Shown here in pieces: positions 10,001 through 12,353 of a DNA stretch of 13,113 bases. Position numbers and translations under genes: made by a program. The DNA is taken from contig MU646690.1 of NCBI GenBank assembly GCA_026770585.1, positions 105,229 to 118,341 on the forward strand, read 5' to 3'. Below the pieces are notes generated by a model that made no database searches, was not told the origin of the DNA, and was given only the letters and a program-made list of their open reading frames with translations. Within the stretch, counting starts at the first letter, position 1. Each line of letters begins with the position of its first letter. Source of the DNA: Baffinella frigidus (taxonomy: Eukaryota; Cryptophyceae; Cryptomonadales; Baffinellaceae).

Positions 10001-12023
10001 GGTGGAGAACCTGCCCGTGAAGAAAATCGACGTGCTGCGCGCGTGCATCATGGAGACCGGCTGGGAGGAGCTCCGGCCCCAGGTCCTTGATCACCCCTAA
10101 TCCCTAAACCCGAAAGGGTTCGTTGTGTGTGAGATGGGTCCATTAATGGAGTCGGTTGTGTGTGAGATGGGTCTATTCATGGAGACAGGCTGGGAGGAGC
10201 TCCGGCCCCAGGTCCTGAATAACCCCTAATGAGACCTTTTTCGTACCTTTTTCGTGTGAGATGGGTCTATTCGTTGAGTCGGTTGTGTGTGAGATGGGTC
10301 TATTCATGGAGACTGGCTGGAAAGAGCTCCGGCCCCAGGTCCTAATCTAGTCCCGCCACCTACCAGATTCTCTCTCAGATTTGGCTTGACGTTGGAGCCG
10401 GTTCGCGCACTTTTAGGGCGTTAAATACTGGGATTTGTACCGGAGATCCTTCAGCACCGGAAATCCTTTGGTACCGGAAATCCTTTGGATGGACGCGTGG
10501 CGAAATAGATTCTATTAGGCGACGCGATGAAATCCCTAATCTCATTTCGGACCAAGACAGAATCTGTCCCGCTGTCTTAGGCTCCCCACGCGGAAGGTAA
10601 GGGTGTATATGCTATTTTAGGCATCAAATGATGCTTATCTTACGCCTTTTCATCAGGACAGATTCTGGTATGGTCCGAGATGAAATCCCTAAATCCTCAG
10701 GGGGGGGACTCGGTTGTGTGTGAGATGAGAGTTTTCTTCCTGTACCAGAACATCATCTAGTTTGAAGGAGACAGTCCTGTGGTTGTTTGCTCTCTCTTTG
10801 TTACTCTTGAGCCATCAGTTGAGTGGTCCAATAGTCCACACAGCGGACTTCGAAGGGGTATTGAACCACCCTTAAGCGGAGCTAGGACCCTGCGGTACGC
10901 AACCCGTAGGGACATAGGGGGCTGCGTGGCTATGCGCCGTATGACGGACCCGTGGTTGCCTTCCCGCCTGAACCCTAAACCCTAAACCCTAAACCCTAAA
11001 CCCGAAACCCGAAACTGCAATCCATAAACCATAAAACAAATAAAGAAACAAAGATATAAATAAATGCATAAATGAGTAAATAAATAACCCCAACCCTTAT
11101 GCGCAGATCTACCTACTGGAACCCTTCCTCGACGACAACTCGCCATTCCGCAAGTTCAACAACAATGACTTCGTGCCGGGCGCGCAGGCCTGGCCCCCTC
11201 TTCTCCTCTCTCTCTCCCGCTCTCTCTCTCTCGCTCTCTCTCCCTCTCTCTCTCTCTCTCCCTCCATCTCTCTCTCTCTGGCTCTCTCTCCGCAAGTTCA
11301 ACAACAGACTTCGTGCCGGGCGGTCAGGCCTGCTCCCATCTTCTCTCTCTCTTTCTCTCCTGCTCTCTCTCTCTCACCCTCGCTCTCTGCCTCTCTCCCT
11401 CTCTCCCTCTCTCCCTCTCTCCCTCTCTCTTCCTTTTTCTTCTTGTTCTTTTTGCGACGTGTGTTCTCGCTCGCTTTATCTCTGAGTTCCCCTCCCTCCC
11501 TCCCGCTCCCTCTCTCCCTCTCTCCCTCTCTCCCTCTCTCCCTCTCTCTCTCTCTCCCTCTCCCTCCCTCTCCCTCCTTCGCTCCCTCTGACTCGCTGTC
11601 CCTCTCTCTCTGACTCCCTCTCTCTCTGACTCTCTCTCTCCCCCTCTCTCTCCCTCTCTGACAGGGGCTCTCCCTCTCCCTCTCCGTCTCCCTCTGTGAC
11701 AGGCGGTACAGAACACGCCGAACATGTACTCGCTCTTCTCCTCTCTGACTCTCTCTCCCTCTGACTCGCTCCGACTCTCTCTCTCTGACAGGACTCTCTC
11801 TCGCGTCCTCTCTCGCTGTCTCTCGCTTGACTCTCTCTCTCTCTCTACGAGAGGACTCTCTCGCGCGCGCTCTCTGACTCTCTCTCTCTCGCTTTCTCTG
11901 TCTCTGACTCTCCCCCCCCCCCCTCGCTCTCGCGACGAGCAGGCGGTACAGAACACGCCGAACATGTACTCGCTCTTCTCCTACTTCCATTCTAACAAGA
12001 AGCTCCTCGTCTGCGATATCCAG
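489..12023 (+). CDS. Partial 12-exon gene encoding an alpha-kinase (MHCK/eEF2K-type) domain
   Basis: Alpha-kinases are atypical Ser/Thr kinases (myosin heavy chain kinase A, eEF2 kinase, TRPM6/7). Twelve blocks join in frame: 489-543, 1546-1632, 1894-1956, 2675-2721, 3139-3193, 4639-4728, 6322-6384, 7271-7323 (or 7622-7674), 8786-8867, 10002-10082, 11107-11187, 11943-12023. All junctions are phase 0 except E4/E5 and E8/E9, where 2+1 nt recreate Ser and Lys codons. The joined product is about 279 residues. E7-E12 hold the family landmarks in the correct order and spacing; E1-E6 are not recognised. Both ends are missing: E1 begins mid-codon, and the conserved segments after D-I-Q are not in the window. 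Intron 11 appears to be GC-AG. The family call rests on motif recall, not on a search. The boundaries of E2 and E11 are the least certain. Confidence 0.82.
549..626. repeat. CT-rich microsatellite, start of intron 1
   Basis: CTCTCC blocks pass into pure (CT)n on the sense strand, starting just after the E1 donor. A similar tract at 1096-1148 follows the third E1 copy at the same distance, so the tract was duplicated together with the donor. Between this tract and the next E1 copy lies 655-825: a short TTTAGG-like patch, a G run, and CT-rich sequence without a gene. Confidence 0.9.
828..1389 (+). repeat. Four donor-anchored E1 echoes
   Basis: Copies of the end of E1 lie at 828-877, 1038-1088, 1209-1232 and 1376-1384, each running into the donor GTGCG/GTGCT. 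Lengths are about 50, 51, 24 and 9 nt. The first two share an upstream CTCTTGGAATGC context and lack an AG acceptor at the homologous place. Coding changes (Y to C, H to C or Y, E to A, K to T) suggest they are not translated. 878-1037 contains no gene. Confidence 0.82.
1245..1540. repeat. Degenerate telomere-like tracts, end of intron 1
   Basis: CCCTAAA with CACCAAA/AACCATA variants to about 1375, then CCCGGAA variants at about 1495-1540. A CTAAC stretch at 1519-1523 lies about 22 nt before the E2 acceptor and could be a branch point. Confidence 0.75.
1546..1632 (+). CDS. Exon E2 (unidentified)
   Basis: Acceptor CACCCAG, then 29 phase-0 codons beginning AGVTLPEDTGPVVFP and ending KKYGDKIK, then donor AAG|GTCTGC. 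The donor hexamer is the same as at E7. The frame stays open for about 20 codons past this donor (to about 1695, Cys- and Trp-bearing), so a longer exon is possible, although only the GTCTGC donor gives a clean in-frame junction to E3. No family recognised. Confidence 0.68.
1696..1890. repeat. CCCTAAA/CCCCAAA/CCCTGAA tract filling intron 2
   Basis: Nearly the whole intron 2 downstream of 1695 is telomere-like heptamer, with the C-rich strand in the sense orientation. It runs to within a few bases of the E3 acceptor, where CTCAAC could serve as a branch point. Confidence 0.93.
1894..1956 (+). CDS. Exon E3 (charged segment, unidentified)
   Basis: The acceptor CAAACAG comes straight out of heptamer repeats. 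21 phase-0 codons follow, VTYHKELALKRLEKRPDW and then ESE, with donor GAG|GTCCAA. It is Lys/Arg/Glu rich and probably helical. GC-rich coding sequence stands out sharply from the A/C-rich repeats on both sides. No partial copies seen. Confidence 0.72.
1962..2167. repeat. Degenerate CCCTAAA tract in intron 3
   Basis: About 200 bp of CCCTAAA, CCCCAAA and CTCTAAA heptamers, starting six bases after the E3 donor. Confidence 0.93.
2168..2480 (+). repeat. 164-bp tandem duplication carrying E4 acceptor echoes
   Basis: The unit starts CCATCAAATCCACTACTAG at 2168 and again at 2332. Each copy contains GGTACAAAACGTTGTA motifs and ends in (C)AG followed by the beginning of E4: 20 nt at 2303-2322 and 8 nt at 2467-2474. 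Both echoes retain the acceptor and lack the donor half. Confidence 0.85.
2481..2674. other. Remainder of intron 3, nothing recognised
   Basis: Unique-looking sequence with no repeat or gene signal apart from a TGGATGCG motif before the E4 acceptor, which is also found before the first E4 echo. Confidence 0.5.
2675..2721 (+). CDS. Exon E4 (unidentified)
   Basis: Acceptor GCGAGCAG, then VPSFVTFERRTIIPG plus two bases (AG), donor GTACGG at 2722. The two spare bases combine with the first base of E5 to give a Ser codon. This is one of two split codons in the model and is good evidence that E4 and E5 join. The intact copy is the last of three. Confidence 0.7.
2857..3027. mobile_element. MITE family A, copy 1
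   Basis: Terminal inverted repeats of about 30 bp (ACGAGGCTACCCAGGCGAAC against its reverse complement near 3005-3026) flank a central palindrome ACCGACCGCT/GCGGTCGGTCGGT. About 170 bp with no coding capacity, so a non-autonomous inverted-repeat transposon. A second copy lies at 6397-6564. No convincing target-site duplication is seen. Confidence 0.85.
3059..3130. repeat. CCCTGAA/CCCTAAA tract before E5
   Basis: Ten or so heptamers lead directly into the E5 acceptor (CCTAAACCTCGCGGCAG). CTAAAC is the nearest branch-point-like string. Confidence 0.92.
3139..3193 (+). CDS. Exon E5 (unidentified)
   Basis: Acceptor GCGGCAG. One base completes the split Ser codon, then WVCLEVEAEHSGLCISEK; donor AAG|GTCCGA. 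Ends in phase 0, matching E6. Length (55 nt) and layout are like E1. No partial copies seen. Family not recognised. Confidence 0.72.
3196..3420. repeat. 21-bp higher-order array of TTTAGGG-like heptamers
   Basis: About thirty heptamers arranged mostly as TCTAGGG, TCTAGGG, TTTAGAA triplets, giving a 21-bp higher-order period. The G-rich strand is sense here, opposite to almost every other heptamer tract in the gene. Confidence 0.9.
3421..3860. other. Unexplained single-copy part of intron 5
   Basis: No repeats or recognised domain. The minus strand is open over 3374-3748 and the plus strand over 3483-3707, but neither translation is recognised and each starts or ends in repeat or random-looking sequence. 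A relic of a transposon or gene cannot be excluded. Confidence 0.4.
3861..4004. mobile_element. MITE-like element D
   Basis: A 29-bp inverted repeat with one mismatch (3861-3889 against 3976-4004; core AAGATAACTGAATCAGTTCC) encloses a second hairpin, ATTTAATTAGG / CCTAATTAAAT, at 3936-3960. 144 bp, non-coding. GGTTT lies next to both ends and might be a target-site duplication, although one extra base spoils it. Confidence 0.78.
4005..4165 (+). other. Possible extra exon or unexplained segment
   Basis: One frame reads VVRVRASDTVWISVSPCG and then RWCQQDPRK over about 4030-4128, which looks protein-like and GC-rich. There is no clear acceptor/donor pair, and E5 to E6 already joins in phase without it. 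Recorded as a weak candidate only. Confidence 0.25.
4172..4411 (+). repeat. Two acceptor-anchored E6 echoes
   Basis: Copies of the first half of E6 lie at 4172-4214 (EMHTELQGHFRVLHP) and 4367-4411 (EMHTELWGQLRVLHP). Both stop at the same place, where exon GCACCC runs into CCCTAAA or CCCTCAA heptamers. The first keeps CACCAG before GAG; the second has CACCAA, so its acceptor is damaged. Both have replacements relative to E6. Confidence 0.85.
4236..4537. repeat. AAT/AAAT microsatellites interleaved with E6 echoes
   Basis: (AAT)n with ATGAATAA variants at about 4236-4340 and again at 4440-4537. The order echo, heptamers, AAT tract occurs twice, so the whole block of about 195-240 bp was duplicated. 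Confidence 0.92.
4538..4635. repeat. CCCTAAA/CCCTGAA tract before E6
   Basis: Heptamers run up to the acceptor context CCCTAACCCTACACCAG. CTAAC lies about 11-15 nt before the exon. Confidence 0.93.
4639..4728 (+). CDS. Exon E6 (region before the ATP-binding strand)
   Basis: Acceptor CACCAG, 30 phase-0 codons starting EMNTELEGQFRVLHPLLD and ending LLAYWGDFQ, donor CAG|GTTATT. It is the only copy that contains both halves of the exon. It lies directly before E7, which carries the ATP-site lysine, so it should be in the N-terminal lobe or just before it, but I see no typical glycine-rich loop. Two upstream and one downstream partial copies flank it. Confidence 0.83.
4732..4817. repeat. 43-bp tandem repeat, two copies
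   Basis: Two copies of a unit starting ATTATCCCA and containing TTTTGTGGATACCCATATAT lie between the E6 donor and the next E6 echo. Confidence 0.88.
4823..4864 (+). repeat. Donor-anchored E6 echo
   Basis: Copy of the last 42 nt of E6 (LDTKSLLAYWGDFQ, G to S change), ending at CAG|GTTCGG. It has no acceptor of its own and starts exactly where the upstream echoes stop (the LHP/LLD point), so the two kinds of echo divide the exon at about one place. Confidence 0.87.
4891..5028 (-). mobile_element. MITE family B, copy 1 (reverse)
   Basis: Imperfect terminal inverted repeats TTTCGGAAC...AGAAGCTGTCC and GGGACAGATTCTGG...TTCCGAAA. The inside contains ATGCCTAAAATAGCATA, the reverse complement of the ATGCTATTTTAGGCAT core of copies 2 and 3. 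138 bp, non-coding. It starts 26 bp after the E6 echo's donor. Confidence 0.85.
5100..5234 (+). mobile_element. MITE family B, copy 2 (forward)
   Basis: TTTCGGAACAAGACAGATTC at the left, ATTCTGGTATGTTCCGAGA at the right, core ATGCTATTTTAGGCAT. Faces copy 1 across a 71-bp spacer, so the pair could also fold as one large hairpin. Confidence 0.85.
5268..5347. repeat. 29-bp tandem repeat plus GC hairpin
   Basis: Two identical 29-bp units (5268-5296, 5297-5325; core TTTTGGCAACTTTTGACAGA) are followed by the palindrome CCCCGGGG...CCCGGGG at about 5323-5347. Confidence 0.88.
5365..5490. mobile_element. Possible small inverted-repeat element
   Basis: CCACGCCAGAG at 5365-5375 is inverted as CTCTGGCGTGG at 5480-5490. 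The last 40 bp (5451-5490, GAATTCACTTTTGGCGAACC...) recur as a direct repeat at 5790-5830, and a related inverted stretch lies at 12512-12533. This suggests a dispersed family, but only the right end is well conserved. Confidence 0.5.
5491..5865. other. Intron 6, repeat fragment and unique sequence
   Basis: Contains the perfect palindrome TCAAGCCAGTC/GACTGGCTTGA near 5607-5630 and the 40-bp repeat copy at 5790-5830. Several short frames are open but none is recognised. Confidence 0.5.
5872..6321. repeat. 68-bp tandem array ending at the E7 acceptor
   Basis: CTAATGTTAACG starts recur at 5882, 5950, 6018, 6086, 6168 and 6280 (68-bp steps, then 82 and 112). A 34-bp half-unit is duplicated at 6171-6238. 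Units contain GTTRACG and end in a G-rich GGGGGCAG-like stretch that matches the real E7 acceptor (…GGGGGGCAG at 6321). At 6127-6144 one unit continues into the first 17 nt of E7. The array is an amplified splice-acceptor region. Confidence 0.87.
6322..6384 (+). CDS. Exon E7: alpha-kinase ATP-binding lysine segment
   Basis: Acceptor GGGGGGCAG, 21 phase-0 codons GKLFCAKRYKKDPQGGWD and then TVE, donor GAG|GTCTGC. F-C-A-K-R-Y matches the alpha-kinase strand that bears the ATP-phosphate-binding Lys (V-A-K-R-Y in eEF2K-type kinases), and the following D-P lies where the family has E-P. It joins E6 and E8 in phase. Three downstream copies lack the GKLFC start, and one upstream fragment has only that start, so this is the sole complete copy. 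Confidence 0.86.
6397..6564. mobile_element. MITE family A, copy 2
   Basis: CCACACGAGGCTA at the left and its near complement TAGTCTCGTGTGG at the right, central hairpin ATCACGTTTCCGACCGC/CGGTCGGAAACGT, and a right arm matching copy 1 (TTCGCATGGGTAG). It lies 12 nt after the E7 donor, and its right end abuts the AAGCGG start of the next E7 copy. Confidence 0.86.
6566..6835 (+). repeat. Two donor-anchored E7 echoes (42 nt codable each)
   Basis: 6566-6610 and 6790-6835 repeat AAG-CGGTAC...GAG with donor GTCTGY and the same 16-20 nt of intron start (CCCCGGCCCTT). Both translate to RYKKDPQGGWDTVE, with one silent change in the second. If AAG served as acceptor each would be a frame-neutral 14-codon exon. 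The flanks are element A2 and microsatellites. The second echo follows a short segment (6750-6785) resembling 10806-10832. Confidence 0.86.
6628..7011. repeat. ATT/ATC and TTC/TCC microsatellites of intron 7
   Basis: Starting about 18 nt after each E7-copy donor, (ATT)n passes into TTC/TCC-rich tracts (6628-6750 and 6852-7011). Open frames here encode only L/F/S or N/K/E runs and are not genes. Confidence 0.93.
7012..7116. repeat. (GTT)n then (CTT)n microsatellite
   Basis: About 17 GTT triplets followed by about 14 CTT triplets with CTG interruptions, ending at the last E7 echo. Confidence 0.95.
7117..7150 (+). repeat. Third, shortened E7 echo
   Basis: Keeps KD-QGGWDT-E with P to H and V to D changes and the donor GTCTGCCCC. 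The upstream RYK is replaced by the CTT tract. Shortest and most diverged of the three. Confidence 0.85.
7165..7267. repeat. CCCCAAA-type tract before E8
   Basis: Heptamers CACCATA/CCCCAAA/CCTCAAA lead into the acceptor AAACCTCAG. Confidence 0.9.
7271..7323 (+). CDS. Exon E8, first copy
   Basis: Acceptor ACCTCAG, 17 codons VADESTLSEAEQSAIHN plus two bases (AA), donor GTCCTT at 7324. The two bases pair with the first base of E9 to make Lys, the second split codon of the model. It lies between the ATP-lysine exon and the helix exon. Acidic, probably a linker or helix; no motif recognised. Nearly identical to 7622-7674. Confidence 0.78.
7338..7490. repeat. 75-bp tandem repeat between the two E8 copies
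   Basis: Two copies of a unit containing AAATCCAGTACAAA and GGACGAGCCAGGAT begin at 7339 and 7414. The following sequence to 7621 is an AATAATAAATAA tract and CCCCAAA heptamers. Confidence 0.87.
7622..7674 (+). CDS. Exon E8, second copy (alternative)
   Basis: Differs from the first copy by one silent change (TCC to TCA) and has its own acceptor (CTTCAG) and donor (AA|GTCCGC). At 53 nt, using both copies would shift the frame, so they can only be alternatives. This one is nearer E9. Which is used cannot be told from sequence. Confidence 0.75.
7681..7860. repeat. CCCTAAA, CCATGGA and CCCTGGA heptamer tracts
   Basis: CCCTAAA at about 7688-7730, a short unique stretch, then three CCATGGA and five CCCTGGA copies at about 7806-7860. 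The seven-base step is kept while the motif changes. Confidence 0.9.
7861..8785 (+). repeat. Acceptor ladder of E9 echoes in intron 8
   Basis: The start of E9 recurs at 7975 (9 nt), 8141-8186 (degenerate, past the LMQ codons), 8373-8394, 8507-8560 (long), 8611-8626, 8695-8710 and 8754, mostly preceded by CAG or GGATTCAG. A 126-bp unit (8275 and 8401, starting CGGTTGTGTGTAACGA) holds two of them and also GGCTGCTAAGTGG, a piece of element C. None reaches the E9 end. 7861-7970 and 7985-8140 show nothing else. Confidence 0.8.
8786..8867 (+). CDS. Exon E9: alpha-kinase helix segment
   Basis: Acceptor AAACAG. One base completes the Lys codon, then HVRLLKPLFQDCLMQEKA followed by AELGKAFNA; donor GCG|GTGCGA. 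Q-D-C-L-M-Q-E-K-A...L-G-K-A-F-N matches the family's E-D-V-x-x-Q-x-x-A-x-x-L...F/Y-N helix after the ATP-lysine strand. Phase 0 at its end. The only copy with intact acceptor, body and donor. Confidence 0.88.
8874..9005. repeat. CCCGGAT / ACCGAAT heptamer array
   Basis: CCCGGAT in perfect runs, then alternating ACCGAAT and ACCGGAT giving a 14-bp pattern. It separates the two long E9 copies. Confidence 0.93.
9011..9091 (+). pseudogene. Second near-complete E9 copy without acceptor
   Basis: All 27 codons are present with K to R and F to L changes and donor GCG|GTACCC, but the acceptor CAGG is replaced by GGTT, so it cannot start as E9 does. Formally a donor-anchored echo covering almost the whole exon. 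Confidence 0.82.
9092..9515. repeat. CCCGAAT/CCCGGAA tracts with E9 tail echoes
   Basis: Heptamers in both orientations (TTTCGGGTTCCGGG near 9185; CCCGAAT and CCCGGAA at 9225-9270 and 9330-9480). TTCAACGCG followed by GTG, the last 9 nt of E9 with its donor, recurs at 9208-9216, 9311-9319 and 9655-9663. Frames open on both strands encode only repeats. Confidence 0.82.
9522..9652 (-). mobile_element. MITE family C, copy 1
   Basis: CCACTTAGCAGCGACCG at the left and CCCCCGGTGGCTGCTAAGTGG at the right; 131 bp. In reverse complement its body (TTCACGGATACAG...GATTTGTACTAGAATCTTATCC, given in part) matches 12354 onwards. An E9 tail echo directly abuts its right end. Confidence 0.87.
9664..10001. 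other. End of intron 9: heptamers, degraded E10 echo, 23-bp repeat
   Basis: CCCGGAT-like heptamers to about 9718. CATCCGGGAGCATGTTT at 9729-9745 is shared with 12807-12823. 9843-9880 resembles the first half of E10 (GAAGATCAACGTCGATC..., then GCGCGTGCATCA) but is diverged and has no acceptor. GATTTATTAAATCTGTGTTT occurs twice at 9949 and 9972, just before the E10 acceptor. Confidence 0.65.
10002..10082 (+). CDS. Exon E10: alpha-kinase PVKKIDV segment
   Basis: Acceptor ATGCGCAG, 27 phase-0 codons VENLPVKKIDVLRACIME and then TGWEELRPQ, donor CAG|GTCCTT. F-N-A from E9 followed by N-L-P-V-K-K-I-D-V-L-R-A-C-I-M-E fits the family's F-N...P-P-K-K-V-x-F/I...E pattern. Two downstream echoes keep METGW...PQ and the donor. 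Confidence 0.88.
10122..10338 (+). repeat. Tandem repeat carrying two E10 donor echoes
   Basis: GTTGTGTGTGAGATGGGTC units at 10122, 10155, about 10248 and 10281, with a further trace near 10713. Two units run into the last 34 nt of E10: 10178-10211 (METGWEELRPQ, silent changes) and 10305-10338 (METGWKELRPQ), both ending CAG|GTCCT. The first unit ends in AATGGAGTC, possibly an even shorter echo. Confidence 0.85.
10339..10544. other. Intron 10, short tandem repeat and unique sequence
   Basis: Three imperfect copies of a 17-19 bp ACCGGAAATCCTTTGG unit at about 10438-10488. Otherwise nothing recognised. Confidence 0.6.
10545..10684 (+). mobile_element. MITE family B, copy 3
   Basis: Left TTTCGGACCAAGACAGAATC, right ATTCTGGTATGGTCCGAGA, core ATGCTATTTTAGGCAT, as in copies 1 and 2. 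The 14-mer GATGAAATCCCTAA occurs at 10526-10539 and 10679-10692, close to both ends. It may be a target duplication or part of the element. Confidence 0.87.
10693..10970. other. Unexplained part of intron 10
   Basis: No repeat fills it. CCCTGCGG...CCGTAGGG near 10888-10911 could form an 8-bp hairpin with an 8-nt loop. A plus-strand frame (10779-10985) is open but unrecognised and ends in heptamer translation. I call no RNA gene. Confidence 0.35.
10971..11098. repeat. CCCTAAA/CCCGAAA tract and AAAT-rich run
   Basis: Heptamers to about 11030, then (AAAT)-like sequence to the CCCAACCCTTATGCGCAG acceptor of E11. Confidence 0.88.
11107..11187 (+). CDS. Exon E11: alpha-kinase LEPFL...NNN segment
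   Basis: Acceptor ATGCGCAG, codons IYLLEPFLDDNSPFRKFNNN then DFVPGAQ. L-L-E-P-F-L-D-D...K-F-N-N-N-D-F-V matches the family's L-E-x-F/Y-L/I-E-G...K-Y-N-N-N-x-G-F-V block. Two phase-0 ends are possible: a GT donor at 11173 (after D-F) or a GC donor at 11188 (CAG|GCCTGG). The second keeps the conserved Val and near-normal spacing to N-T-P in E12, so I prefer it. Confidence 0.83.
11188..11702. repeat. CT-rich microsatellites of intron 11 with an E11 echo
   Basis: Almost pure CTCTCC/CTCTCTC on the sense strand. At 11291-11327 the end of E11 returns (CGCAAGTTCAACAACA...CAGGCCTG) with a 2-nt deletion that would shift the frame, so it is non-coding. All open frames here are repeat translations (L/S/P or R/E runs). 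Confidence 0.9.
11703..11942 (+). repeat. E12 acceptor echo and CT-rich tract
   Basis: ACAG precedes the first 39 nt of E12 (AVQNTPNMYSLFS) at 11703-11741, which then dissolves into CTCTCTGACTCTC. CT/GACT-rich sequence continues to the E12 acceptor, acting as an extreme polypyrimidine tract. Confidence 0.88.
11943..12023 (+). CDS. Exon E12: alpha-kinase catalytic Asp segment
   Basis: Acceptor GACGAGCAG, 27 phase-0 codons AVQNTPNMYSLFSYFHS then NKKLLVCDIQ, donor CAG|GTCAGT. It is collinear without gaps with the family's N-T-P-Q-A-F-S-H-F-T-Y...S-N...L-L-V-V-D-I-Q. D-I-Q holds the catalytic Asp and the metal-binding Gln (D-L-Q in TRPM7), both kept. The usual S-H-F His is Leu here and Q-A-F is N-M-Y, so activity may be altered. 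The next conserved segments should follow in later exons and are not in the window. Confidence 0.9.
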
Positions 12024-12055
12024 GTCAGTTTCCCGCATAAGAGAGAGAGGCCTTT

Positions 12056-12110
12056 CCACTTAGCAGCGGCCGGGGGCCGGGGGCTTCACGGATGCCTACG
12101 TATTGTCTGC
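12056..12110 (+). mobile_element. MITE family C, truncated left end
   Basis: CCACTTAGCAGCGGCCGG followed by GGGCTTCACGGAT, matching the start of copy 2 at 12354, then lost. It lies 33 nt after the E12 donor; copy 2 lies 27 nt after the donor of the E12 echo. Confidence 0.8.
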
Positions 12111-12129
12111 CTTGATGGCACACGGGCGG

Positions 12130-12236
12130 AGAGAGTGTGCGGTGTGTGCGTGCGAGAGAGTGTGTCAGAGAGAGAAAGCGAGAGAGAGAGAGAGAGCGAG
12201 CGAGAGAGAGAGAGAGAGAGATGCAGAGAGAGAGAT

Positions 12237-12275
<39 letters not shown>
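12130..12275. repeat. GA/GT microsatellite downstream of E12
   Basis: GAGAGA-rich sense strand with a short (TG)n run. It is the complement of the CT tracts upstream of E12. Open frames here are repeat translations. Confidence 0.93.
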
Positions 12276-12276
<1 letters not shown>

Positions 12277-12327
12277 CTCTTCTCCTACTTCCATTCCAAC
12301 AAGAAGCTCCTCGTCTGCGATATCCAG
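12276..12327 (+). repeat. Donor-anchored E12 echo
   Basis: The last 52 nt of E12 (LFSYF...KKLLVCDIQ, one silent change) with donor GTCAGTTTC. It emerges straight from the GA tract without an acceptor of the E12 type, although the repeated GAG AG dinucleotides might be used. Confidence 0.88.
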
Positions 12328-12353
12328 GTCAGTTTCACATACCGCCACGCCAG

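Noticed and set aside
10878-10960. tRNA- or small-RNA-like hairpin near 10888-10911
   Set aside because: Only one short stem is seen. There is no cloverleaf or T-loop consensus, so no RNA gene is called.
11188-12059. Long open frames of Leu/Ser/Pro (plus) and Arg/Glu (minus) residues
   Set aside because: They are translations of CT/GA microsatellites and cross the real exon E12 in other frames.
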